From Marilutibacter aestuarii (GTDB lineage: Bacteria > Pseudomonadota > Gammaproteobacteria > Xanthomonadales > Xanthomonadaceae), in contig NZ_VICE01000012.1 of NCBI RefSeq assembly GCF_006546775.1, positions 1-48,574 of the forward strand: 48,574 nucleotides of DNA. The letters are read 5' to 3'. The notes below the pieces were generated by a model, which ran no database searches, had not been told where the DNA came from, and worked only from the letters and a program-made list of their open reading frames with translations. This document shows, in pieces, positions 28,860-37,293 of this stretch. Position numbers and translations under genes: made by a program. The first letter of the stretch is position 1. Every line of letters starts with the position of its first letter.

Positions 28860-29576
28860 TCAGCTTCGCCCCGGCGATGCCGGCGGGCGGCTGAACAGGT
28901 CCCGCCAGAAGGGCGGCCCCAGCCGCCCCATCATGCGCAGGAAGTCGAGGAAGTTCCGATACGGCCGGTCCGGGAAGTAGCGCCGCCGCAGCGCGTATTC
29001 GGCGACGAAGAACACGCCGACCAGGCCGTAGTTGAGCAGGTTGGCGAACAGCGACCACTGCTCGCGGGTGATCGTCAGCGGCGCCTCCACGCCCAGCAAC
29101 GCCAGCGCGCCGTCGGGCACCGCGATCAGCGCCAGCACGCCGTTGATCGCGCACAGCAGGCCCAGCACCCCTGCCCATGCGATGCTCAGGCGGCGGGTGT
29201 AGCGCCGCAGCCCGGGCGCCAGCCCGGCGACCCCGCATCGCTCCATCTCGCCGACGATCCGCGTGATCAGCGCGCCGCGCGGATCGCGCAGGCTGCGCGC
29301 GAACATCCACGCGGCAAGGCCGGTGAACAGCATCGGGGGCGCCAGCAGGAGCAGGCGTGGCACCACCGTCCCGGCCAGTGCGACCAGCAGCGCGGCCACG
29401 GCGGCCAGGAGGAGCCAGGCCCCGGGCCGCCGCTGCACGAGTCCGTCGACGAGGATGACCAGCGCCAGGTCGAGCAGGGCGACCACCGCGGCCAGCGCCC
29501 CGCCGCCATGCGCGGCCCAGTGCGCCAGCCACGGGTAGGCGAGCGCCAGCAGCAGGCGGAGGAGGAAGCTGTCCAC
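28860..29576 (-). CDS. COG4648-family membrane protein of the pigment cluster
   Basis: A 238-residue polytopic protein with about six hydrophobic segments, dominated by Leu/Ala, and a charged C-terminal tail containing RRRYFPDRPYRNFLDFLRMMGRL. This tail and the neighbours identify the COG4648 predicted membrane proteins found in aryl-polyene operons; role unknown. No ATG fits: the GTG at 29576, 25 bases after the acyl-carrier stop, begins MDSFLLRLLLALAYPWLAH and is the chosen start. The upstream open frame overlaps the ACP gene and is a shadow. Confidence 0.8.
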   Translation of the reverse strand: MDSFLLRLLLALAYPWLAHWAAHGGGALAAVVALLDLALVILVDGLVQRRPGAWLLLAAVAALLVALAGTVVPRLLLLAPPMLFTGLAAWMFARSLRDPRGALITRIVGEMERCGVAGLAPGLRRYTRRLSIAWAGVLGLLCAINGVLALIAVPDGALALLGVEAPLTITREQWSLFANLLNYGLVGVFFVAEYALRRRYFPDRPYRNFLDFLRMMGRLGPPFWRDLFSRPPASPGRS

Positions 29577-29601
29577 GACGGGCGCGGCCGCCGGCGCGGC
29601 G

Positions 29602-29871
29602 TCAGACCGCCTTGTGGGCTTCGATATGCGCCGAGAGCGAACGCAGCGAGGCAAAGATCCGGCGGTTCTCGTCGCTGTCCGAGCGCAGCTGGAAACCGTA
29701 GCGCTTGGAGATCGCCAGCGCCAGCTCGAGCGCATCGATCGAGTCCAGGCCCAGGCCCTCGCCGAACAGGGCGTCTTCGGGGTCGATCGACGCGGCGTCG
29801 ACCTCTTCCAGGTTCAGGCTTTCGACCAGCAATTGGGCCAGTTCGTGCTCGGCGGGACTCTGTTCGGACAT
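29602..29871 (-). CDS. Acyl carrier protein of the pigment cluster
   Basis: An 89-residue acidic ACP with the phosphopantetheine site GLGLDSIDALELA (Ser44). The four-helix pattern and DPEDALFGEG lead-in are canonical. It would hold the growing aryl-polyene thioester. No second ACP and no phosphopantetheinyl transferase are encoded in the window, although many aryl-polyene loci have two ACPs, so this one may serve alone or with an ACP elsewhere. It is first in the seven-gene minus-strand operon; ATG at 29871 gives the normal ACP N-terminus. Confidence 0.92.
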   Translation of the reverse strand: MSEQSPAEHELAQLLVESLNLEEVDAASIDPEDALFGEGLGLDSIDALELALAISKRYGFQLRSDSDENRRIFASLRSLSAHIEAHKAV

Positions 29872-29996
29872 CGGGACTTCACTGGAAAGGGCGGACAAGA
29901 GCGCCACGATCCGGCATCCCGCGCGCCGACGCAAGCCGGATCGGCCCGGATCGGCCCGCGCCGGCGGATAATCCGCTCGCGGGCGGGCCGTCCCGG

Positions 29997-30002
29997 TATC
30001 AT
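29997..30002 (+). promoter_or_regulatory. Candidate -10 element giving a leaderless halogenase mRNA
   Basis: TATCAT ends 6 bases before the ATG at 30009, so transcription from it would start at or next to the start codon. The 137-base divergent spacer (29872-30008) must also hold the promoter of the minus-strand operon; a GGATAATCC lies at about 29968. No -35 box is clear. Confidence 0.35.
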
Positions 30003-30008
30003 GGCGGC

Positions 30009-31481
30009 ATGACCGACGAAGCACCCGCGGCGCCGCGCCGCGCCGGCCACCTCGACCACGCGACCCCCGTACCGAAGGGCGATGCCCTGTCCTGTGACGT
30101 GCTGGTCATCGGCGGCGGCCCCGCCGGCTGCACCGCGGCCACCCTGCTCGCCCGCAGCGGCCACCGCGTGGTCATGCTGGAGAAGGACCGCCACCCGCGC
30201 TTCCACATCGGCGAATCGCTGCTGCCGATGAACCTGCCGATCCTCGAGCGCCTGGGCGTGCTGGAGCAGGTGCGCGCGATCGGGGTGCACAAGCGCGGCG
30301 CGGATTTCCCGGTGGTCGGCGAGCCGGAACGTGCGCACCACTACAGTACCTTCCACTTCGAGCGCGCCCTCGACCCGCGCGCCGACCACGCCTTCCATGT
30401 CAATCGGGCCGACTTCGACGCGCTGCTGTTCGCGCACGCGCGGCGCGAGGGCGTGGACGCGCGCGAAGGGATCCAGGTGGAGCGCGTCGCCTTCGCTGCC
30501 GAGGGCCGCCCCGACCGCGTCCACGCGCGCGACGCCGATGGCACGCCCCGGGTGTTCGCCCCGCGCTACGTCGTCGACGCCAGCGGCCGCGACACCCTCC
30601 TCGGCCGCCAGCTCGGCCTCAAGCGCAGGAACACCGCCCACCAGTCGGCGGCCATCTTCAGCCATTTCCGCGGCGTGGCGCGCCGCGAAGGCGACGATGC
30701 CGGCAACATCACCGTGCAGCGTTTCGCGCATGGCTGGACCTGGCTGATCCCGCTGCCCGGCGACGTCATGAGCGTGGGCGCGGTGTGCTTCCCCGAATAC
30801 CTCAAGCAGCGCCGGGGCGACACCGGACGCTTCCTGCTCGACACGTTGATGGCGCAGCCCCAGGTCGCCGCGCGCATGCAGGGCGCCGAGCGCGTCGGCG
30901 ACGTGCACGTCACCGGCAACTATTCCTATGCCTGCACGCGCATGGGCGGCCCGGGCTGGCTCCTGGTCGGCGATGCCCATGCCTTCGTCGACCCGGTGTT
31001 CTCCTCGGGCGTCTTCCTGGCCATGGACAGCGGCGAGCGCGCCGCCGGTGTGGTCGAGGCCGCGCTGCGCGAACCTGCGCGCGAGGCCGCGCTGCAGGCG
31101 GCCATGCAGCGCCGGCTCAAGCGCGGGCTGGGCCACTTCGAGTGGTTCATCTACCACTTCAACACGCCCGTGATGCGACACCTCTTCAACCATCCGCGCA
31201 ACAACTGGCAGGTCGAGCAGGCCGTGATCTCGATGCTGGCCGGCGATGTGTTCGACAACCCCGCGGTACTCCGCCGGCTGTACGTGTTCCGGCTGATCTA
31301 CGCCCTCACCGCACTGGGGTTGGCGCCCGTGGCCCTGCGGGCGTGGTGGCAACGACGACGCCAGGCCCGCGTGCGCTTCGAGGCCGACACCCTGCACCCC
31401 GCCTCCGCCCTGTCCGGCGAAGAAGGCAGCGTCGATGCTGGCGGGCCCGCCGGGGGTTCGGCCGTGGAGGCCGGCCGATGA
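30009..31481 (+). CDS. Flavin-dependent halogenase-like oxidoreductase 2
   Basis: Encodes 490 residues: FAD site VIGGGPAGCTAA (GGGPAG at 35-40), RFHIGESLLP (66-73), Lys95 in VHKRGADF matching the Lys of flavin halogenases, WTWLIP (243-248) as the WxWxIP motif, and GDAHAFVDPVFSSGV. The C-terminus has a hydrophobic segment (about residues 428-447) followed by an Arg-rich patch, suggesting membrane association. Distinct from the first halogenase-like gene at 8653 (GESLLP versus GEST). Candidate for bromination or oxidation of the aryl polyene. The stop overlaps the xanB2 ATG, so the two are coupled. Confidence 0.86.
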   Translation: MTDEAPAAPRRAGHLDHATPVPKGDALSCDVLVIGGGPAGCTAATLLARSGHRVVMLEKDRHPRFHIGESLLPMNLPILERLGVLEQVRAIGVHKRGADFPVVGEPERAHHYSTFHFERALDPRADHAFHVNRADFDALLFAHARREGVDAREGIQVERVAFAAEGRPDRVHARDADGTPRVFAPRYVVDASGRDTLLGRQLGLKRRNTAHQSAAIFSHFRGVARREGDDAGNITVQRFAHGWTWLIPLPGDVMSVGAVCFPEYLKQRRGDTGRFLLDTLMAQPQVAARMQGAERVGDVHVTGNYSYACTRMGGPGWLLVGDAHAFVDPVFSSGVFLAMDSGERAAGVVEAALREPAREAALQAAMQRRLKRGLGHFEWFIYHFNTPVMRHLFNHPRNNWQVEQAVISMLAGDVFDNPAVLRRLYVFRLIYALTALGLAPVALRAWWQRRRQARVRFEADTLHPASALSGEEGSVDAGGPAGGSAVEAGR

Positions 31482-32506
31482 GCGCGCATCCGGCCTTCGC
31501 CGAGGCGCCGCGCCTGTCGGTAGACTACCGCCCGGGCCCGCTCGACGCGCTCCTGGCCGGCCCGGACGTGCTCGCGGTGTTCGGTTTCGGCAGCCAGGCC
31601 CCGCTCGATCCGGATCCGCGCTACCTGCGCGTCGGCACCGAGGTGCCCGCCGGACGGCCCGACCGCTTCGAAGTCTGGACCAGCCCGGGCCCGGTCGCCC
31701 GTGGCCGGGAGGGCGACGTCGCCTGGGCCAGCAACGGCCAGCTGCTGTTCGGCGCGATCGAGGTGGACGAACAGGCGATCGAGGCGGCTTCGGGCGACAT
31801 CGAGGGCGCCGCCGAACATGCCTATCGCCGCATGGAGGCATCGATCCACCAGCACGGCTACCCGCATTTGCTGCGGACCTGGAACTACCTGGCCGACATC
31901 ACCCGGGGCGAGGGGGACGCCGAGCGCTATCGCCGCTTCTGCGTGGGGCGCGCCAATGGCATCCGCGCCGCCACTGGCGACATCCGCCCCGGCACCCTGC
32001 CCGCTGCCACCGCGATCGGCCGCACCGACGGCGTCCACCGCCTGCAAGTCTACTGGTTGTCCGCGCGCGAGCCCGGCACCCCGCTGGAAAACCCCCGGCA
32101 GGTCAGCGCCTACCGCTACCCGCGCCAGTACGGCCCGCAGCCGCCCAGCTTCGCCCGCGCCATGCTGCCGCCGCCCGGCAGCGAAATGCCGATGTTCCTG
32201 TCCGGCACCGCGGCGGTGGTCGGCCACGAGACCCGCCATGCCGAGTCCACCGCCGGCCAGCTCGACGAAACCCTGGCCAATTTCGACAGCCTGCTCGCCG
32301 TCGCACGCGAACGGCACCCGGGGCTCCCGCCGCACTTCGATCCCCGGTCGCGCCTGAAGGTCTATGTCCGCGAGGCCGACGAGCTGGACGAGGTCGAGCG
32401 CCTGCTCGTCGACCGGCTCGGTCCCGAGGTGCCCTTCGTGGTGCTGCACGCGGCGATCTGCCGCCGCGACCTGCGCATGGAGATCGACGGGGTCCATGGC
32501 GGCTGA
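31478..32506 (+). CDS. xanB2: XanB2-type chorismatase (3-/4-hydroxybenzoate synthase)
   Basis: A 342-residue protein of the chorismatase family, often annotated as pteridine-dependent deoxygenase-like. Recognisable parts are DVLAVFGFGSQAP, EHAYRRMEASIHQHGYPHLLRTWNYL, IRAATGDIRPG and AAVVGHETRHAESTAGQLDETLANF. In Xanthomonas XanB2 cleaves chorismate to pyruvate with 3- and 4-hydroxybenzoate, feeding xanthomonadin and ubiquinone synthesis. That fits its place here: coupled to a halogenase-like gene, opposite the ACP operon, and near aroE. Length matches the family. Confidence 0.93.
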   Translation: MSAHPAFAEAPRLSVDYRPGPLDALLAGPDVLAVFGFGSQAPLDPDPRYLRVGTEVPAGRPDRFEVWTSPGPVARGREGDVAWASNGQLLFGAIEVDEQAIEAASGDIEGAAEHAYRRMEASIHQHGYPHLLRTWNYLADITRGEGDAERYRRFCVGRANGIRAATGDIRPGTLPAATAIGRTDGVHRLQVYWLSAREPGTPLENPRQVSAYRYPRQYGPQPPSFARAMLPPPGSEMPMFLSGTAAVVGHETRHAESTAGQLDETLANFDSLLAVARERHPGLPPHFDPRSRLKVYVREADELDEVERLLVDRLGPEVPFVVLHAAICRRDLRMEIDGVHGG

Positions 32507-32611
32507 GCCCACGGTCCGGCGGCATGACTTTGGGGCCTCGCGCCGGGGCCCGGCCTGGGGCACGCTTGCCACCTGCGCGCTGCGCGCGACCACGAAACGG
32601 AGGAACGCACG

Positions 32612-32866
32612 ATGGGACTGATCAGCCTGCTCTGGGGCATCCTGGCCATGGCATGGATGGTGATCGCGCTCGTGCCGATCATCAGCCTGAGCAACTGGCT
32701 GCTGATCCCGTTCGCGGCGATCGGCGCGGTGATCGGCGCGATCGGCGTGCTGTTCACCCGCAGCGAGCGCAATGGCCGCGCCAAGGCCGGCCTGGTGCTC
32801 AATGGCATCGTCATCGTCGTTGCCATCGCGCGCCTGGGCCTGACCGGCACCGGCGGCCTGCTCTGA
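32612..32866 (+). CDS. Small two- or three-helix membrane protein
   Basis: An 84-residue hydrophobic protein with helices at about residues 3-26 (LLWGILAMAWMVIALVPII), 28-47 and 62-80, joined by a basic loop TRSERNGRAKAGL. A good ribosome-binding site (ACGGAGGAA) precedes the ATG. No family was assigned; the layout resembles small DUF4190-like membrane proteins. It follows xanB2 by 105 bases and precedes a repeat-rich spacer. Confidence 0.72.
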   Translation: MGLISLLWGILAMAWMVIALVPIISLSNWLLIPFAAIGAVIGAIGVLFTRSERNGRAKAGLVLNGIVIVVAIARLGLTGTGGLL

Positions 32867-32884
32867 GGTTCGCGCGAGTTGAAT

Positions 32885-32900
32885 CCCAGCGCTCGCTGGG
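32885..32900. repeat. CCAGCG palindrome, left copy
   Basis: CCCAGCG-CT-CGCTGGG, a perfect 7-bp inverted repeat in the context AATCCCAGCGCTCGCTGGGG. A related longer palindrome lies 640 bases away at 33534, on the other side of the REP array. Confidence 0.6.
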
Positions 32901-33009
32901 GTGAGGCGGACCGCTTGCGCGTCACGGCCGCGCGGACCGGCCGAACGCCCAGCGCGATGCGCTGGGCCGGGGAGAACTCCCGAGCTTTGCGAAAGGCTGG
33001 ATCCCCCGC

Positions 33010-33438
33010 CTCGTAGGGTGGGTAGAGCCGAAGGCGAAACCCACCGTCGCGATGCTGGATCCACGACGAGTGATGGGTTTGCTTCGCGCTTCCCATCCTA
33101 CGGTGCTGCCCTGCCCTGGCCTCGTAGGGTGGGTAGAGCCGAAGGCGAAACCCACCGTCGCGTTCTCGCATGCCCGACGAGTGATGGGTTTTGCTTTGCG
33201 CTACCCACCCTACGATGCTGCCCTGCCCCGGCCTCGAAGGGTGGGTAGAGCCGAAGGCGAAACCCACCATCGCGTTCTCGCATGCCCGACGAGTGATGGG
33301 TTCTGCTTCGCGCTACCCATCCTACGGTGCTGCCCTGCCCTGGCCTCGTAGGGCGGGTCGAGCCGAAGGCGAAACCCACCGTCGTGTTCTCGCACGCCCG
33401 ACGAGTGATGGGTCTTGCTTCGCGCTACCCATCCTACG
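33010..33438. repeat. Tandem array of four REP doublets (REPIN-like), about 112 bp each
   Basis: Four units start at 33010, 33121, 33233 and 33345. Each begins CGTAGGGTGGGTAGAGCC, runs through GAAGGCGAAACCCACC, a short spacer with CGACGAGTGATGGG, and ends with the inverted partner GCGCTACCCATCCTACG, then about 18 bases of CTGCCCTGCC-type linker. The ends are inverted copies of each other, so each unit can fold into one long hairpin. Units differ by several point changes; the fourth is the most diverged. Confidence 0.88.
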
Positions 33439-33480
33439 AGGGGCGTGGGATCGCGAGGCAACCGCAAAGGCGACTTGCCA

Positions 33481-33510
33481 CGTAGCCCGGGTAAGCGAAG
33501 CGCACCCACC
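33481..33510. repeat. REP-like element of a second type
   Basis: CGTAGCCCGGGTAAGCGAAG followed by CGCACCCACC. It shares the CGTAG start and ACCCACC end with the array units but has a different core, resembling the GTAGCCCGGGT family of bacterial REPs. Confidence 0.55.
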
Positions 33511-33533
33511 GAGCGTTTGAAAGCAAAGGCTGG

Positions 33534-33553
33534 ATTCCAGCGTTCGCTGGAAT
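33534..33553. repeat. ATTCCAGCG palindrome, right copy
   Basis: ATTCCAGCG-TT-CGCTGGAAT is a perfect 9-bp inverted repeat with a 2-base centre, followed by GACGG. It is the long version of the palindrome at 32885. Confidence 0.65.
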
Positions 33554-33596
33554 GACGGTTTGTTGGGTTGCCGGACGGGTTTGGCCGCATCGTCAC

Positions 33597-33631
33597 CGTA
33601 GGGTCGGTCGAGCCGAAGGCGCTACCCACAG
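33597..33631. repeat. Single diverged REP element
   Basis: CGTAGGGTCGGTCGAGCCGA then AGGCGCTACCCAC, a diverged copy of the first half of the array unit, without an inverted partner, 67 bases before hemB. Confidence 0.65.
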
Positions 33632-33685
33632 TGGCCACCCGCGCCACACGGGGCGGACCGCCACCCGCCGCAAGGCCGGAAGGCG

Positions 33686-34687
<1,002 letters not shown>

Positions 34688-34733
34688 GGCTCCGGCGCCC
34701 GGCGCGGGCGCCTCGACCCGGGAGATCATCGGC

Positions 34734-35063
34734 ATGAATGCCACTGCGCTTGGTTGGCTCCTGCTGGCCGCCACCGCCACCGCCACCGCCTCGCCAGGTA
34801 GCAGTCCTGAAGGCAAGTACATCGCCAAGGCCCTCCCGGACGGCTCGATCGAGCTGCGCGTCACCGGCAGCACGGACGCCCCCACGGATGCGAGCCCGGC
34901 GAGCCTCAAGCTCGGCCCCATGCTCGAAGCGGCGGCTGCGAAGGAGTGCCCCACGGGCTACGACCTCACCCGGGACCCGACACCCAGCGTACGGGTCGAA
35001 TCGGGCAAGCTCATCGCGTCCTTGGGCGGCATTGCGCGCTGCAAACCCCCGGCGCGCCGCTAG
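34734..35063 (+). CDS. Small secreted protein, function unknown
   Basis: Encodes 109 residues: a signal peptide (MNATALGWLLLAATATATA) and a mature part with KYIAKALPDGSIELRV, AAAAKECPTGYDLTRDP and a C-terminal IARCKPPARR. The two cysteines could form a disulfide in the periplasm. GGGAGA 8 bases before the ATG supports the start. No family recognised; codon use matches its neighbours. Confidence 0.7.
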   Translation: MNATALGWLLLAATATATASPGSSPEGKYIAKALPDGSIELRVTGSTDAPTDASPASLKLGPMLEAAAAKECPTGYDLTRDPTPSVRVESGKLIASLGGIARCKPPARR

Positions 35064-35166
35064 GGCATGCCGGCGCGTGGCCGTGCGGCACACGCACGTC
35101 GCCCGCGCTTCGAAGCCGGGGCCGCGACACGGTCGGGATCCCCGCATTCGCCGCAGGATGCCGGCC

Positions 35167-36090
35167 TCAGCGCGGGGGAGGCGCGACAGATGCCCGCAGG
35201 CATCCCGCTTTCCCCGTCACCTTCGGCGAGACGGTGCGGTAGATGTCGAGCTTGCCTGCGCGCGGCGACCGCGCGATGCCGCTGACCAGCAGTTCGGTCG
35301 GCTTGCTCCAGTCGGGCGCCGGAGCGAAGGTCACCTGGTCGGCGGTATTGAACGACAGGGCCATCGGCTCGGCCAGGGCGTAGGCCTGGCCATCGCATTG
35401 CGCGACGAACACCCGGACCGGCGCCTCGTTCGCGCGCGAGCCGCGCGCGAAGACCAGGGTCGCGCCGTCGCCCAGCCAGGCGGCGTCGAACTCGTCGTCG
35501 GGCGTGTTGATCGCCCCGGGCAACGGCGTCGGCGCACTGAAGGCGACGCCGTCCCAGTGCGCGACGAAAATATCGTGGCGGCCCTGGCCGCCGTGTCCGT
35601 CGCTCGAGAACAGCAGGCTGTCGCCGTCCGGTCCGGGCATGGGCGCCCACTCGTCACCGTCGGTGTTGACGCCGGCGCCGAGGTTGACCGGCTTGCCGAA
35701 GCCGCCGTCGGCCAGCGCGGGCGCACGATAGAGATCGTCGCCGCCGTGGCCGCCGCGCCGGTTCGACCGGAAGTACAGCCAACGACCGTCCGGGCTCAAC
35801 ATCGGATCGAACTCGTCGGCCCGGGTATTGAGCGCCAGCGGCGCGGCGTCCTGCCAGCGGCCGTCGCGCAAGCGCGCGTGCCACAGGTCCTTGCCGCCGG
35901 CACCGCCCTCGCGATCGATCGCACCCCAGACGATGCGCTGGCCATCGGCACTGACGCTGGCATGGCCTTCGCCCGCCGCGGTGGACACCACGTGCATGCC
36001 TTCGATGCCGTATTCCGACAGGCCCTGGGCACCCGCCATTGACGGCCACGGGAGTAGACTGAACGCCAGTACGGCGACGAAGGAGCGCAT
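35167..36090 (-). CDS. Secreted TolB-like WD40 (PD40) repeat protein
   Basis: A 307-residue protein with a signal peptide (MRSFVAVLAFSLLPWPSMAGA) and several PD40 beta-propeller blades: HASVSADGQRIVWGA, FDPMLSPDGRWLYFRSNR, WAPMPGPDGDSLLFSSD, FDAAWLGDGATLVFARG. GGHGGDDLYRA and GQGRHDIFVA are typical of the periplasmic proteins that pair with OmpA/TolB-like systems. Probably a periplasmic binding scaffold; partner unknown. Divergent from aroE with a 44-base gap. Confidence 0.86.
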   Translation of the reverse strand: MRSFVAVLAFSLLPWPSMAGAQGLSEYGIEGMHVVSTAAGEGHASVSADGQRIVWGAIDREGGAGGKDLWHARLRDGRWQDAAPLALNTRADEFDPMLSPDGRWLYFRSNRRGGHGGDDLYRAPALADGGFGKPVNLGAGVNTDGDEWAPMPGPDGDSLLFSSDGHGGQGRHDIFVAHWDGVAFSAPTPLPGAINTPDDEFDAAWLGDGATLVFARGSRANEAPVRVFVAQCDGQAYALAEPMALSFNTADQVTFAPAPDWSKPTELLVSGIARSPRAGKLDIYRTVSPKVTGKAGCLRASVAPPPR

Positions 36091-36134
36091 CCTGAGTTCT
36101 CCGGACGATTTCCAACAGTCTAAGCGAGGCCCCC

Positions 36135-36989
36135 ATGAGCGAAACCGTCATCAAGCGCTTTGCCGTCATCGGACACCCGGTGGCGCACTCCCTGTCGCCG
36201 CGCATCCACGCCGCGTTCGGCAAGCAACGGGGCATCGCGCTCGAGTACACGGCCATCGACGCCACGCCCGAGCAGTTCGACGCCGCGCTCGCGGCCTTCG
36301 CCGCCGGGGGCGGCACCGGCGCCAACATCACCCTGCCGCACAAGCAGTACGCAGCCACGGTCTGCGAATCGCTGACCGAGCGCGCCCAGCGCTGCGGCGC
36401 CGCCAACACGCTGATCCGTACCGACACCGGCTGGCTGGGCGACAACACCGACGGCCTGGGCCTGGTGCGCGACCTCACCGAGCGCCACGGTCAGGACCTG
36501 CGCGGCCGCAAGGTGCTGCTGATCGGTGCCGGCGGTGCCGCCCGCGGCGTCGCGCCCGCCCTGCTCGACGCCGGCATCAAGTCGCTCTTCATCGTCAACC
36601 GCACCCCGGCCCGCACCGACGCCCTGGCCGACGTGCTGGGCGAGCCCGACCGCGTGCACCCGCGCAACTTCGAGGACCTGGGCAACCTCGGCGGCTTCGA
36701 CCTGATCGTCAACGCCACCTCGGCCGCGCGCGAGGCCGCGCTGCCGTTCCTGCCCAGTTCGCTCGTCGCGCCGCGTGCCGATGCGGTCGACTTGAGCTAC
36801 GGCGAGGTCGCGATCCCCTTCCTGGCCTGGGCACGCGCCGCCGGTGCCGACGTCGTCGTCGACGGTCTCGGCATGCTCGTCGAACAGGCCGCCGAAGCCT
36901 TCCAGCGCTGGCACGGCGTCCGCCCGGACACCAGCGCGGTCTACGCAGCGCTGCGCGAGTCGTACACGTCACTGCGGACCGGCGACTGA
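36135..36989 (+). CDS. aroE: Shikimate 5-dehydrogenase
   Basis: A 284-residue NADP-dependent enzyme reducing 3-dehydroshikimate to shikimate, on the route to chorismate. Shikimate-binding SLSP (residues 19-22), catalytic Lys70 in ITLPHK and Asp106 in GDNTDG are present; GAGGAA (131-136) and NRTPAR form the NADP site. The gene lies about 3.6 kb from xanB2, which uses chorismate; aroE mutants of Xanthomonas oryzae pv. oryzae have been reported to lose pigment. GCGAGG precedes the ATG. The YkgJ-like gene follows after 25 bases. Confidence 0.95.
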   Translation: MSETVIKRFAVIGHPVAHSLSPRIHAAFGKQRGIALEYTAIDATPEQFDAALAAFAAGGGTGANITLPHKQYAATVCESLTERAQRCGAANTLIRTDTGWLGDNTDGLGLVRDLTERHGQDLRGRKVLLIGAGGAARGVAPALLDAGIKSLFIVNRTPARTDALADVLGEPDRVHPRNFEDLGNLGGFDLIVNATSAAREAALPFLPSSLVAPRADAVDLSYGEVAIPFLAWARAAGADVVVDGLGMLVEQAAEAFQRWHGVRPDTSAVYAALRESYTSLRTGD

Positions 36990-37014
36990 GTCCGGCCGGG
37001 CTCACGCCACGCCG

Positions 37015-37278
37015 ATGGAATGCCGGAGCGGCTGCGGGGCGTGCTGCATCGCGCCCTCGATCCATTCGCCCATCCCCGGCATGCCGCATGGCAAGCCCGC
37101 CGGCATGCCCTGCGTGCAACTGGACGACCGCCTGCGCTGTCGCCTGTTCGGGCGGCCCGAGCGCCCGGCGTTCTGCGCGTCCTTGCGACCCTCGCCGTCC
37201 ATGTGCGGCGACGACCGTGCGTCGGCCTTGGCCGGGCTTGCGGAGCTGGAACGCCTGACCCGGCCTGACCGGCCCTGA
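37015..37278 (+). CDS. YkgJ/UPF0153-family cysteine-cluster protein
   Basis: An 87-residue protein with CRSGCGACC at the N-terminus, a later [14 protein letters not shown] and [13 protein letters not shown], the cysteine pattern of the YkgJ-type zinc- or Fe-S-binding family. A strikingly Pro/Met-rich spacer ([18 protein letters not shown]) lies between the first clusters. Function of the family is undetermined. Follows aroE on the same strand and may be co-transcribed; no clear ribosome-binding site. Confidence 0.82.
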   Translation: MECRSGCGACCIAPSIHSPIPGMPHGKPAGMPCVQLDDRLRCRLFGRPERPAFCASLRPSPSMCGDDRASALAGLAELERLTRPDRP

Positions 37279-37293
37279 GTCCGGAGCGGCTGC

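Noticed and set aside
28860-29735. Start of the COG4648 gene at 29735
   Set aside because: That start lies inside the ACP gene and adds an Arg/Ser-rich non-membrane lead; GTG at 29576 gives the proper N-terminus.
31298-33064. 588-codon antisense frame over xanB2
   Set aside because: Shadow of xanB2; its N-terminal part translates the REP array.
33010-33438. Array that at first looks like CRISPR
   Set aside because: Units are about 112 bp with inverted ends, spacers are not unique, and no cas gene is nearby.
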